The notes under the pieces are model-generated. The model saw nothing but the letters and a program-made list of their open reading frames with translations. It had not been told where the DNA came from and searched no databases. Below, one piece after another: positions 15,269-26,204 of a DNA stretch of 64,000 nucleotides. This DNA is from Myxococcales bacterium. Lineage in GTDB: Bacteria; Myxococcota_A; Bradymonadia; UBA7976; UBA1532. The stretch's first letter is position 1. Each line of letters begins with the position of its first letter. A program made the position numbers and the translations under genes. The DNA is taken from NCBI GenBank assembly GCA_020633555.1, contig JACKDL010000001.1:372001-436000 (forward strand). The letters run 5' to 3'.

Positions 15269-17467
15269 ATGCGAACCTGTGACTGGCTGTTCCTGGGGGC
15301 CTTGCTGGCGGTGGGGTGCTCCGATGACGCCCCCGCTTCGAAGCCCGCGCCTGCGGACATGCGCCCGGATCTGCAGCCGGGCGACATGGGTCCCGGCGCG
15401 GACATGGCCCCGGCGGCCGACGAGGGCGTGGCGCCCGACCAGGCCCCGCCGCCCCGCCCCGAGGCCGTGTGGGTCGAGGTGACCCTCCAGCCACGGCGGG
15501 CCCTGTACGCGTTGGACGCCGAGGTGCGCGTCAGCGCGACCGCGTTCGATCGGGTGGGTGCGCCCATCGACGGGGCGCCGCTCACCTGGTCGGTGGCGCC
15601 GCCGGGGGCCGCGACGCTGGCTGACGGGCGGCTGAACTTCCTGGCCGAGGGGCCGGGCGCGGTGGTGGCCTGTGCCGGGGACGGGGTGTGCGGACGGGCG
15701 GCGTTCTTCGTGGACGGCGGGCCCCCGAGCCTGGTGCTCGCGAGCCCCCTGCGGGGTGAGAGCCTGGGGCAGGACGGCAGCGAGACCATTCACGTGGCCG
15801 GGACCGCCGCCGACTCGGGCGGGGCGGTGAGCGTGCGGGTGAACGGCACGCCGGTGGCGCTGGGCGAGGGGGGCGCCTTCACCCTCGACCTGCCGGCACG
15901 GTTCGGGATCAACCGCATCGAGGTGGTGGCCGACGACGGGGTGCAGGACCCCGTGCGGGACGTGCGCGAGGTCCTGTGGGCGCCCCGCTACACGCCCGTG
16001 GACGAGACGGGCGCGACGCTCCGCGACGCCCTGGCCATCCGCATCGATCAGGCGCTGCTGGACGCGAACCGGCCCGTGGACGTGCCGGGCGAGGCGGCGG
16101 AGCTGACGCTGCAGGGCGCGGCGCAGATCCTGGAGCTCCTCATCGCGTTGGCGGACGTGACCGGGGTGCTGGGCGACCCCCAGCTCGTGGACACCGAGGC
16201 GTTCTCGTTGCGGGTGGCCCGCGTGGATCTGGGCAAGCCCGAGATCGATCTGTTCTTCAGCAACGCCGGGGCCGAGCTCTTCATGCGGCTGCCGCGCATC
16301 GCCGTGGCCACCGAGGGCGGCATCGAGGTCCAGGGGGCGCCCATCTCCCTGGACGGCACCCTGCGGGCGAGCATGGCTGCCTTTGCGTCGCTGCACATCG
16401 CGGTGGTGGACGGGGCCCTGCAGGTGGAGGTGGGTGACGTGGGCATCGCGGTGGAGTCCCTGACGGGCAACTTCGCGAACCCCACCGCGGAAGTGCTGGT
16501 GGAGACCTTCGGCAGCCGCCTGGGCACGCTGGCGCGGGATCTGGCCAACGACCTCGTGCTCGGGCTCATCGAAGAGCAGCTCCCGACGTTGATCACGGGG
16601 GTGCTCGACGGCCTGCTGACGACCCTGGCGGAGATCCCCATCGACGTGTCGGCGCCCATCGAGGGCATCCCGCCGCTGAACCTGCGGCTGGCCATCACCC
16701 CGGCCGGGCTGGACCTGCAGCGGCGCGAGCTGATGGGCCTGCGGATGGACGCGCGGGTCAGCCACCTGGCGCCCGTGCTCGCGCCCCACGCCGATCCCGG
16801 TGTGCCCACCCTGTCGCGACCCGAGTACCTGTGGGTGGCCGGCGAGGGGCTGGGCGGCGTGGTGCGCCTCGCGCTGCTGAACGGCCTGCTGCACGAGGTG
16901 TGGCGGGCCGGGCTGCTGCAGCTCACGCCGCCGTTGCCGCCCGAGGTGTCGGTGCTGCTGAGCGCGGTGACCATCGACGGGCGGCTGCCCCCGGTGGTCG
17001 CCCCGGCGCCCGAAGGCAGTGACCTGCCCCTCGAGGTCCAGCTTGGCGACCTGCGGGTGGCCGTGACGGGACCTCGGGCCGAGGCCCCCGATCTGTACGC
17101 CGTGGATCTGCGGGTGGGCGTCAGCGTGGCCGCCGAGGCGGGCCAGTTCGAGCTGGTGGTGGCCGAGAGCCCGCTCATCCGCGCCACCCTCATCGATCAG
17201 GCGGGTGACCGGCCGTTCCTCTCGGGGGAGCAGCTCGCCACCCTGCTGGAGGGGCTGGTGTGGCCGCAGGTGCAGGAGGCCCTGGCCGGTGGCCTGGCCT
17301 TCGGCATCGATCCCATCGAAGTGGATCCGGCCACGCTCGCCGGCTTCGCGCCGCGGGTGACGGGCCTGAGCCTGACGCCGCGGTTCGAAGGGGCGCCGGC
17401 GGTGCGGGAGGGGCGGGCGGAGCTGGAGGGGGGCATCGACGTGGGGGTGCGGCTGGCGGCGCCCTGA
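15269..17467 (+). CDS. Large lipoprotein with Ig-like domain and BPI/TULIP-like C-terminal half (paralogue 2)
   Basis: 732 residues from ATG 15269. Signal peptide MRTCDWLFLGALLAVGC gives lipidated Cys17, followed by a Pro/Asp/Met-rich linker typical of myxobacterial lipoproteins. It carries one Ig-like module (about 75-150) and a second beginning FFVDGGPPSLVLASPLRG that corresponds to FVVDGGGP in the upstream paralogue, including the shared FGxN..VVAxDxxxxP/E and WAPRY endings. The C-terminal half repeats the paralogue's plan, with RLALLNGLLHEVWRAGLLQL aligned to VVLLNQALHRLWRAGVFDI. It is therefore a diverged tandem duplicate, two Ig-like modules shorter. Probably co-transcribed with paralogue 1. 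Lipid-carrier function is inferred only from the suspected fold. Confidence 0.7.
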   Translation: MRTCDWLFLGALLAVGCSDDAPASKPAPADMRPDLQPGDMGPGADMAPAADEGVAPDQAPPPRPEAVWVEVTLQPRRALYALDAEVRVSATAFDRVGAPIDGAPLTWSVAPPGAATLADGRLNFLAEGPGAVVACAGDGVCGRAAFFVDGGPPSLVLASPLRGESLGQDGSETIHVAGTAADSGGAVSVRVNGTPVALGEGGAFTLDLPARFGINRIEVVADDGVQDPVRDVREVLWAPRYTPVDETGATLRDALAIRIDQALLDANRPVDVPGEAAELTLQGAAQILELLIALADVTGVLGDPQLVDTEAFSLRVARVDLGKPEIDLFFSNAGAELFMRLPRIAVATEGGIEVQGAPISLDGTLRASMAAFASLHIAVVDGALQVEVGDVGIAVESLTGNFANPTAEVLVETFGSRLGTLARDLANDLVLGLIEEQLPTLITGVLDGLLTTLAEIPIDVSAPIEGIPPLNLRLAITPAGLDLQRRELMGLRMDARVSHLAPVLAPHADPGVPTLSRPEYLWVAGEGLGGVVRLALLNGLLHEVWRAGLLQLTPPLPPEVSVLLSAVTIDGRLPPVVAPAPEGSDLPLEVQLGDLRVAVTGPRAEAPDLYAVDLRVGVSVAAEAGQFELVVAESPLIRATLIDQAGDRPFLSGEQLATLLEGLVWPQVQEALAGGLAFGIDPIEVDPATLAGFAPRVTGLSLTPRFEGAPAVREGRAELEGGIDVGVRLAAP

Positions 17468-17507
17468 GGCGTGGCCGGCGACGGCGGGCCGCCGCCCGTG
17501 GGCGCCC

Positions 17508-17825
17508 CTACTTCTTGAGCTTGGCGAACATCGCCTCGAGCTTCGCTCGGGCGTCGTTGGCTTCGCGCGCCTGATCCTCATCGGCCGGCTTGAACTCGAA
17601 CGCCATGCAGAAGTTCGCCTTCTCGCGGTCGCGGATGAAGTACGTGTTGTTCTCGCGGCACTCGTTCTCGGCGCCCGGATCCCAGAACCGGCAGTTCTTG
17701 CAGACGTGCAGGTCCTCGCCGCACGACGGGCACTCGTCGGTGCGCTGGGCCTTCACGGACATGTCGACCGCGTGGCCACACTTCCAGCACTCGTAGCGCT
17801 TCTCTTCCTGCTCGAAACCGTACAT
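17508..17825 (-). CDS. Small zinc-ribbon protein
   Basis: 105 residues, soluble. It has CWKCG near the N-terminus, CPSCGEDL, then HVCKNCRFWDPGAENECRE and a late Cys, so several CxxC pairs can bind one or two zinc ions. A charged helical tail (about 80-105) follows. The ATG at 17825 is preceded by GGAGGTGCTGA, a strong ribosome site. I do not recognise a characterised homologue; conserved small zinc ribbons of this kind often bind nucleic acid or protein partners. It faces the TPR/cNMP-domain gene across a 116-base divergent gap. Confidence 0.75.
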   Translation of the reverse strand: MYGFEQEEKRYECWKCGHAVDMSVKAQRTDECPSCGEDLHVCKNCRFWDPGAENECRENNTYFIRDREKANFCMAFEFKPADEDQAREANDARAKLEAMFAKLKK

Positions 17826-17893
17826 TCAGCACCTCCGAAGCGGCCTTCTACCACTTGCCAGGGCGCACCTCCAGGGCCCGTTGGACCCGAACG

Positions 17894-17923
17894 TTGCGGG
17901 CGGGCCCGGCGGTGGCCGATAAC
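17894..17923 (+). promoter_or_regulatory. Possible sigma-70 promoter TTGCGG-N18-GATAAC
   Basis: The -35-like TTGCGG (17894-17899) and -10-like GATAAC (17918-17923) are 18 bases apart, giving a short leader before ATG 17942 with GGAGG between. The same TTGCGG-N18-ATAAC arrangement occurs at 26500-26529. Box matches are partial. Confidence 0.4.
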
Positions 17924-17941
17924 AGGGGCCTGGAGGACGCG

Positions 17942-19402
17942 ATGGCCGGTTCCGAAGACACCCACCGCCTGCACCAGTCCCTGGCGCAGTTCAAGCAACT
18001 GCTCGCCTCCGAGCCGCAGAACACTCTGCTGCTCGAGCGGGTGGCCCAGGTCTACGCGCGCCTGGGAAGGCCCGCCGACGCGGCCGACCACCTGACCGAC
18101 CGGGCGGAGATTCTGTTTGAGCAGGGCGATCTGGAAGGCGCCGTGGCGGACTGCCGGCGCGCCCTGGCCCACGAGCCGGGCCACGCCCGTGCCCGCCGGC
18201 TGGTGGAGGGTCTGACGGCTCGCGGGGCCGGGCTGCAAGCCGAGGACGAGACGGTGATCACCGAGCCACCGGTGCCCGTGCTGGGTGGCCCCGAGGAGGG
18301 GCTGTACGAGCTGCGCGTGGTGCCGGCCAGCATCCCGCCGGAAGGCCAGGAGGCGCTGCGGCGCACGCCCATCGTGGACGCCGAGAGCTTGCTGGCCACC
18401 CACGACGCCGAGGATCTGGCCCTGGGGGTTGATCCGCCAACCCTGCCGCCCGAGTTCCTCGAGCTCACCGACGAGCCCGAGGAGGACGGGGACGAGGTGG
18501 CGATGCTGTTGGGGGCCCAGCCCACGCCTCGGACGCGCAGCCGCAACCTGGAGCGGGCCATCACCTCGAAGCTGCCCCGGGTGGCCCCGCGGAGCGCCAC
18601 GCCGCGGGCCGTGAGCGCCGTCGAGGCGGGGCCTGTGTCGGCCGATCTGGTGCTCTTCCGCGCGCTGCCCGCCACCGTCGAGCGGGGCCTGTTCGCGAAG
18701 GCCGAGCGCCGCAGCTATGGCGAGGATCAGAAGATCGCCGAGCAGGGGGCGCCGGCTCCGGGCGTGGCGGTGATCACGAAGGGGCGCGCCCGGGTGGAGC
18801 GGTTGAGCGAGCGCGGGCGCGAGCAGCTCGGCCACGTGGGCGAGGACGACGTGGTGGGCCTGGTGGAGCACCTCCGCGGCGCCCGCTGGCGGGTGACCGT
18901 GCTCGCCGAGACGGACGTGCATGTGCGCTGGCTGGATGCCAGCGCCTTGGCGCGGCTGCGGGTGGCCTATCCGGCGCTCGATCGTGCGCTGGCGGCCGAG
19001 GCCGAGCACCAGGAGCTGCTGCTTCATCTGGCGACGGGCCCCCTGTTCGGCGCCCTCACGCCGGGGCAGCGCGAGGCGCTGGCCCGGGACTTCCGCGCGC
19101 GCACCCTGATGGTCGACGAGGCCATCGCGCAGGAGGGCCAGGTGATGGACGGTCTGTACCTGGTGCGGGACGGGCGGCTGGCCCAGTACCGGGACGGCGA
19201 GCGCCTGGCTGCGCTGAGCCCGGGCGATGCGGCCGGGGTGCTGGCGGCGCTGGACGGAGGGCACTCGCCGGTCTCGGTGGTGGCCGAGGAGGGGGCCGAG
19301 GTCTTCTTCCTGGAGCGGCCCGCGCTGGCGGCGGCGTTCGATCTGCCCGGAGTGCGCGAGGCCTTCGAGCGGGTGGGGACGCTGCGGCGTCTGGTTACCT
19401 GA
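17942..19402 (+). CDS. TPR protein with two degenerate cyclic-nucleotide-binding domains
   Basis: 486 residues, no signal peptide. Residues 1-100 hold TPR-like helices (QFKQLLASEPQNTLLLERVAQVYARLGRPADAADHL, here described by position). An acidic, low-complexity linker runs to about residue 230. Two cNMP-binding beta-barrels follow (about 235-360 and 365-486). In both, the phosphate-binding cassette is altered: GEDDVVGLVEHL in the first and GDAAGVLAAL in the second lack the usual GE..L and the conserved Arg-x-Ala/Thr, so cAMP or cGMP binding is doubtful. No DNA-binding helix-turn-helix is present, so it is not a CRP/FNR regulator. It may be a cytoplasmic scaffold or sensor. The ATG at 17942 has a GGAGG ribosome site. 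Confidence 0.75.
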   Translation: MAGSEDTHRLHQSLAQFKQLLASEPQNTLLLERVAQVYARLGRPADAADHLTDRAEILFEQGDLEGAVADCRRALAHEPGHARARRLVEGLTARGAGLQAEDETVITEPPVPVLGGPEEGLYELRVVPASIPPEGQEALRRTPIVDAESLLATHDAEDLALGVDPPTLPPEFLELTDEPEEDGDEVAMLLGAQPTPRTRSRNLERAITSKLPRVAPRSATPRAVSAVEAGPVSADLVLFRALPATVERGLFAKAERRSYGEDQKIAEQGAPAPGVAVITKGRARVERLSERGREQLGHVGEDDVVGLVEHLRGARWRVTVLAETDVHVRWLDASALARLRVAYPALDRALAAEAEHQELLLHLATGPLFGALTPGQREALARDFRARTLMVDEAIAQEGQVMDGLYLVRDGRLAQYRDGERLAALSPGDAAGVLAALDGGHSPVSVVAEEGAEVFFLERPALAAAFDLPGVREAFERVGTLRRLVT

Positions 19403-19417
19403 CCGGGGGGCGGCCAG

Positions 19418-19442
19418 TCGGCCCGCCACCCGGGCGGGCCGA
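19418..19442. terminator. Perfect 10-bp hairpin between convergent genes
   Basis: TCGGCCCGCC (19418-19427) and GGCGGGCCGA (19433-19442) form a perfect 10-bp stem with loop ACCCG. It lies between two convergent genes and could stop transcription both ways. No T tract follows, as is common in very GC-rich genomes, so the call rests on stem strength and position. Confidence 0.55.
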
Positions 19443-19462
19443 GCCCGACACCTTGGCGGCGA

Positions 19463-21292
<1,830 letters not shown>

Positions 21293-21412
21293 GGCGCGGG
21301 TGGAACCATACCTGGGGGCCGAACCACAAGGGGATTCGCTCAGAGGTGCATCGGACGGGGTGGATTGTTACCGTGCCGCCTTGAGCGAGGGTGCAATGGG
21401 GAGGGATGGGCC
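21293..21412. other. Divergent intergenic region
   Basis: This 120-base gap lies between typA and the haem-motif lipoprotein gene. A purine-rich GGGGAGGG precedes ATG 21413. I see no convincing promoter boxes or repeats. Confidence 0.35.
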
Positions 21413-24220
21413 ATGGGCTGGCAGCGCTGGACGGGAGCCTTTCTGGTCGGGTTGCTGGGCTGCGGTGAGTCGGCGCCCGAGGTGCCGGCCGCCGTCGATG
21501 ACCGGGCGCCCCAGACGGTGCTGCAGGTGGTGTTGCCCGGGGGGCGAGCGCTGGAGGCCGCCCTCGACGCGCCGTTCATGACCCGAGCCGACGCCATCGA
21601 GGTTCGCATCGTGGCCGACGAGCCCGCGACCATCGTGTACGCCGTGGGCGGCGAGGCGCCCGATCCCGACGACCCCTTCAGCAGCCGGGGTGGGCGCACG
21701 GTCGCGCTGAGCTTCTTCGAGGACAACGAGGTGCGCTGGGTGGCCACCGACGCCGCGGGGAACCGCAGCGCCGAGTACCGCTTCGAGGTGCGCTTCGACC
21801 GGGAGCCGCCGGTGGTCACGCTGACCCCTTACGGCGGCGAATTCGACGGCCCGGTGGAGGTGCGGGTGGAAGCGGACGAGCCGGCCGCGGTGCGGTACAC
21901 GCTGGACGGCCGGGTGCCCATCGTGGGCGATCCGCAGGTGCGCCAGGCCGAGGCGCCGCTGGTGTTCACGGCCGAGATGTCCTTCGAGCTGAACGCGGTG
22001 GTGACCGACCGAGCGGGCAACGCCGTCGAGCTGCGCAATGTGGCGTTCGCCATCGACAACGAGGCGCCGCGGACCCACGCGGAGCCGTCAGGCGGCTTCT
22101 ACCTGACGCCGCAGCGAGTCCGGCTGTTGAGCAACGATCCTGAGGCCACCATCCGCTACACGCTGGACGGCAGCGAGCCCGGGCCGCTGGCGCCGATCTA
22201 CGACGGCGCGTTGGACATCGCGCAGAGCCTGACGCTGCGGTTCCGCGGCGAGGACGCGGGCGGCAACCTCGAGGCGGTGCAGGCCGTGGCGTATGTCATT
22301 GGCGATCGGGCCGCGGCGCCGGCTCCGGAGCGGATCGACGGCCTGGCCTTCGACACCGCGGGCGGGCTGGGCCTCGCGGCTGAGCTGCTGGGGTGGGCGG
22401 GGTTGCGGGCGGGCGACGACGGAGCCTTGAGCCTTGGCCTGGACGACGCAGTCTGGGCGGCGGGGGTGGAGGGGGTGGACGCCTTCGTGTTCCGCGCGGG
22501 CATCGGGCCGCACGGGATGCACGCCCCCTTGAACGCCACGCGCGCTGCCAGCGACGGCGAGCCGGACGCGGGCGGAGATGGCTCGAACCGCGACGACACC
22601 TGGGCCGCACGGGCGCAGTCGGTGAGTGCCCTGGTGGGCGTGGATGCGCCCGTGGCGGCGCACCCGCCGTTCCTGGCCTACGTCGGGGCCGAGGCCAGCC
22701 TGTTGGTGCAGCAGGCCCCTGCGTGGACACCCGACGGGCGGCCGGCCTGGACCGCCGATCTGGCGCGCCACCGTTGGAGCGGCGCGCGGGTGGAGGATCG
22801 GCGGGTGACGCCGGCCGCGAGCGCCGCGCTGATCCAGGCGCTGGTGGCCCGCGGCCTGGCGGGCACGGCGGGCCAGCGCACCGGCGGCCAGCAGTGGGCG
22901 GGGGCGCCCGCCGACACCGTGGGTCTGCGCTGCGCGGGCTGCCACCGGGCGGGTGGTGCGTCGCCCGGCCTGGAGACCCCCCAAGGGCTGATCGACGCAG
23001 GCCTGGTGGTGCCCGGGGATGCCGAGGGCTCGCCGCTGCTGGCCTGGCTGGCGGGCCAGGGCAGCCACCCCACGAGCCCGGCGCCCGAGGGGGGCGTCGC
23101 TGCGGTGCGCGCCTGGGTTGCCGACGGCGCGCTGCACCTCGAGGCTGCCCCCCAGGTCGGGGTAGAGGGCCCGAGCGCGGCGCTGGGCGCCCTGGCGCTG
23201 GACCACCTGGCTCTGGTCATCGATGGGCTGGATGGGTTGCTCTTGGACGCCGACTCCGGTGAGGCGGCGGGCGAAGCGGGCGCGGCCTATGTGGCTGCCC
23301 GCGTGGGGGTGCTGGAGGCGGCCGCCGGCCCGGGGCTCCCCCGGCGCGTCGAGGCCCTGCAGGTCGAGGACCGCGGCCTGGATGTCGCCGCCAACGCGGC
23401 GCTGCTCGAAGCGCTGAGCGGGGTGCCTCGGTTGCCGGCGGCCCGGCCGACCCTGTGGCGGCGGGGGCCGCTGGCCGAGAGCGGGCTGGTCGACCTGGCC
23501 GTCGCGCAGGCGACGCGGCTGAGCCAGGCCCTGGTAGACGGCGCCCAGCGCAGCGACGGGGCCTTCGCAGCGGTCTGGCGCCCCGGCGCTGTGCCTGCGG
23601 CCGAGGCGGCGGCGGGGGCCACGGCCGCTGCGGCGGCCGCCCTGGTGGCTGCGGGGCAGGTGGGGGTGCCGGGGGCCGATCGCGCGGGCCGGGCCGCCTA
23701 CGTGGCCTTGCGCGGCTTCTTGGACGCTGCAGGCGATCTGGCCCCTGCCCGGACCGCAGAGGGGCTGACGGGCGAGGCGCGGACCCTGTCGGACCAACTC
23801 CTGGGGCTGGCGGCGTTCTCGACCTTGGCCGCCCTGGGCGAGCCCGGGGCCACCGCGGCGCGCGACGCGCTGTGGGCCCGGCTCGACGGAGCCTGGTGGG
23901 ACGAGGCGGCCGGCGCCTGGCAGACCACCGCAGGCCAGGTGTCCTACCTGTACACCCCGGGGCGCATCGCCCTGGCGGCGCGGGCCATCCGCCTGTGCCA
24001 GCAGGGCGGGGGTTGCCCGGGCGGCGAGGCCCGCCTGGCGCGGGTGGTGATCCAGATCGGCCTCGGCCGGCTGCTGCTCGCCGACACCTGGCTCAGCGGC
24101 GAGGTGGGCCCCCCCGAGGTGGCCGACGCCGATGGGGACGGGCTGGCCCGCCCCGAGGCGGCGACGCTCGACGGTGTGGTTGGGCTGGGGCCGGTGTTCG
24201 CGGGGGCCTGGCGCCTCTGA
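21413..24220 (+). CDS. Lipoprotein with HEX_C-like domains, a CxxCH haem motif and an alpha/alpha-toroid-like C-terminus
   Basis: 935 residues. Signal peptide MGWQRWTGAFLVGLLGC gives lipidated Cys17. Three chitobiase/beta-hexosaminidase C-terminal-like (CHB_HEX_C) modules span about residues 35-305, with TIVYAVGGEAPDP, VRYTLDGRVP and IRYTLDGSEPGP as hallmarks. A central segment has C507-A-G-C510-H511, the covalent c-type haem motif, in the context LRCAGCHRAGG, suggesting a monohaem cytochrome domain. The C-terminal about 350 residues are Ala-rich helices (LLGLAAFSTLAALGEPGAT, WWDEAAGAWQT, YTPGRIALAARAI) resembling the alpha/alpha toroid of YyaL- or epimerase-type proteins. It stands alone between typA and the convergent histidine kinase. 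Its role is unknown; surface-exposed redox or carbohydrate interaction is a guess. Confidence 0.72.
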   Translation: MGWQRWTGAFLVGLLGCGESAPEVPAAVDDRAPQTVLQVVLPGGRALEAALDAPFMTRADAIEVRIVADEPATIVYAVGGEAPDPDDPFSSRGGRTVALSFFEDNEVRWVATDAAGNRSAEYRFEVRFDREPPVVTLTPYGGEFDGPVEVRVEADEPAAVRYTLDGRVPIVGDPQVRQAEAPLVFTAEMSFELNAVVTDRAGNAVELRNVAFAIDNEAPRTHAEPSGGFYLTPQRVRLLSNDPEATIRYTLDGSEPGPLAPIYDGALDIAQSLTLRFRGEDAGGNLEAVQAVAYVIGDRAAAPAPERIDGLAFDTAGGLGLAAELLGWAGLRAGDDGALSLGLDDAVWAAGVEGVDAFVFRAGIGPHGMHAPLNATRAASDGEPDAGGDGSNRDDTWAARAQSVSALVGVDAPVAAHPPFLAYVGAEASLLVQQAPAWTPDGRPAWTADLARHRWSGARVEDRRVTPAASAALIQALVARGLAGTAGQRTGGQQWAGAPADTVGLRCAGCHRAGGASPGLETPQGLIDAGLVVPGDAEGSPLLAWLAGQGSHPTSPAPEGGVAAVRAWVADGALHLEAAPQVGVEGPSAALGALALDHLALVIDGLDGLLLDADSGEAAGEAGAAYVAARVGVLEAAAGPGLPRRVEALQVEDRGLDVAANAALLEALSGVPRLPAARPTLWRRGPLAESGLVDLAVAQATRLSQALVDGAQRSDGAFAAVWRPGAVPAAEAAAGATAAAAAALVAAGQVGVPGADRAGRAAYVALRGFLDAAGDLAPARTAEGLTGEARTLSDQLLGLAAFSTLAALGEPGATAARDALWARLDGAWWDEAAGAWQTTAGQVSYLYTPGRIALAARAIRLCQQGGGCPGGEARLARVVIQIGLGRLLLADTWLSGEVGPPEVADADGDGLARPEAATLDGVVGLGPVFAGAWRL

Positions 24221-24248
24221 GGCCTGCGGGGTCGCGCGGTGTCCGCCC

Positions 24249-26204
24249 TCAGGGGGTCGGGAGCCGGGCCGTGAAGCAGGCGCCGCCGCCCTCGGCCTCG
24301 GTCAGGTTGACCCGGCCGCCGTGGGCCTGTACGGCGCGCTTGACGATGGCCAGGCCCACGCCCGTCTGCCCGCCGCTGCCCTCAACGGTCTCGAACAGCT
24401 TGAAGACCCGTTCGCGATCGGCCTCGGCCACGCCGGGCCCCTCGTCGCACACCGACAGGTTGGCCCAGCCGGGCTCCACCGCCGTCAACACGATGCGGAT
24501 GGTGCCGCCCTCGGGAGAGTGGCGCGCGGCGTTGTCCAGGAGGTTGCTGACGATGGCCGCGAGGGCGTCGCGATCCCCGAGCAGGGGGGGGCCGGCGAGC
24601 TCCCGAACCACCGTCAAGCCGCGGGCTGTCAGCTCGCCCTCGAGCCGGCCCTCGGCCTCATCGGCGAGCCACCCGGCCGAGACCTCCTCGAGGTTTGTGT
24701 CGAGGCGGCCCGAGGTGTGGTACCGCAGCAGCCCGTCGATCATCCGATCCATGCGGGCGACGCTGTTCTCGAGGCGCCGCGCGTAGTCCTCGAGCTCGGG
24801 GTGCGTGCCGTCGAGCTCCTCCGCGATGATCCCGGCGTACCCGCCGGCGGTGCGCAGGGGGGCCCGCAGGTCGTGGCTGACGTCGCGCACGAAGGCGCCC
24901 AGCCGGTCGATGCGCTCGGCGTCCGCCTCGGCCCGCATGACGAACTGGTCGATGGCCCAGAACGCCATCAGGCAGGTGCGCGGGGGCGACACCTCGTCGG
25001 GGAGCCAGCGCGCCTCGATGGCCAGCGCGAGCCGGTTGCCGTCCACCGAGATGAGATCCACCCGGTTGCCCGACAGACCCGACCGGGCCTCGAGCACCGC
25101 CGCCCACTGCTCGGGGAACCGTTCGGACCACGAAGGGTGGAGCAGCCACGACAGGGGCATCCCGCCCAGGTCGTCCATCACCCCGATCCGCCGGCGGAAG
25201 TGACCGTTGGTGCGCCGCAGGCGTCCCTGGCGGTCCAGGGTGCACATCATCGTGGGGCTGGCCTCGAGCAGGCCGGTGATGGCGGCGTCGGCCTGCAGCA
25301 GCTCACCGGTGGACTGGCCCAAAGCCACGTGGGCCGCCAGCAAGGGGCACAGCGCGTCGATGTGGCCCAGGGCCCGCCCGTCGAGCAACTGCTCGTCTGG
25401 CTCCAGCAGCAGCAGAGCCCCGATGACATCGCCGGCGATGAGCAGGGGGCGGGCGTCCAGGTGCTGGTAGCCGGCCTTGCGCAGGCCTTGGAGCAGGGCG
25501 TCACTGGCGATGGCCAGCGGCAAGCTCACCGGGCGCCCTTCGAGCACGTCAGCCAGACTCTCGAGCCCCTCGCTGGGCACATGCCGCGGCCAGAGCGCTT
25601 CCTCGGGGCCGCCCGGGCGGTGGCAGGCCATGCGATCGAACCCCTCGCCATCGAAGCCGAGCACCATGCAGCCGCCGCCGAGCTCCTGAGCGAGGCGGCC
25701 TGCGACCCGGCCCAGCGAGATGAGCGGGGGGGCGCTCGCAAGCATGCGGCCGATGTCAGCGAGGAGCTGGCCGGCCGAGAGCCGCTGCTCCCGCAGGCGC
25801 ACCACCTGCAGCAGGCTGCCCGCGAACACCGAGGACACGCGGTCGGCGGCGTCGGCCGAGACCTCGGGGACGTTGGACTGGGCGGCCACATACGCCCGCA
25901 GCGCGTGCTCCACCCGCAGCCCGGCGAGGACGAACTCGTCGAGGGGTTGGCGGCGGTACTGGGGTGGGTCCACATAGCGGCGGGCCTGCTCGACGGGCAG
26001 CTCGGTGGCCCCGTGATCCAGCGCATAGCGGAGCGCCGCCAGCGAGCCGCGCGCGACGGCGGCCAGGGCGCTGGCGTCCCAGGTGGCGTACAGGCCGCCG
26101 ACGGAGGCCAGGGCGTCCGCCCAGCGCTGCACGAGCTCGGGGTTGTCGGGCTGGATGCAGGCCAGCACAGCCGAGACCGCAGCGGTGGGGGGCGTGGTCC
26201 TCAC
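24249..26204 (-). CDS. Cytoplasmic sensor histidine kinase with GAF-like and PAS-like domains
   Basis: 651 residues, no membrane segment, starting GTG 26204. A helical N-terminus (about 1-150) precedes a GAF-like domain (about 160-300) and a PAS-like domain (about 315-420). The HisKA dimerisation domain has the H-box FVRDVSHDLRAPLR with phospho-acceptor His444. The HATPase_c domain shows the N-box SNLLDNAARHSPEG, G1 DEGPGV, F-box KLFETV and G2 GQTGVGLAIVK. No response regulator is encoded nearby, so it is an orphan kinase, as is common in myxobacteria. Its GTG overlaps the stop of a 70-residue lipoprotein gene (GTGA), so the two are co-translated. The signal sensed is unknown. Confidence 0.92.
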   Translation of the reverse strand: MRTTPPTAAVSAVLACIQPDNPELVQRWADALASVGGLYATWDASALAAVARGSLAALRYALDHGATELPVEQARRYVDPPQYRRQPLDEFVLAGLRVEHALRAYVAAQSNVPEVSADAADRVSSVFAGSLLQVVRLREQRLSAGQLLADIGRMLASAPPLISLGRVAGRLAQELGGGCMVLGFDGEGFDRMACHRPGGPEEALWPRHVPSEGLESLADVLEGRPVSLPLAIASDALLQGLRKAGYQHLDARPLLIAGDVIGALLLLEPDEQLLDGRALGHIDALCPLLAAHVALGQSTGELLQADAAITGLLEASPTMMCTLDRQGRLRRTNGHFRRRIGVMDDLGGMPLSWLLHPSWSERFPEQWAAVLEARSGLSGNRVDLISVDGNRLALAIEARWLPDEVSPPRTCLMAFWAIDQFVMRAEADAERIDRLGAFVRDVSHDLRAPLRTAGGYAGIIAEELDGTHPELEDYARRLENSVARMDRMIDGLLRYHTSGRLDTNLEEVSAGWLADEAEGRLEGELTARGLTVVRELAGPPLLGDRDALAAIVSNLLDNAARHSPEGGTIRIVLTAVEPGWANLSVCDEGPGVAEADRERVFKLFETVEGSGGQTGVGLAIVKRAVQAHGGRVNLTEAEGGGACFTARLPTP

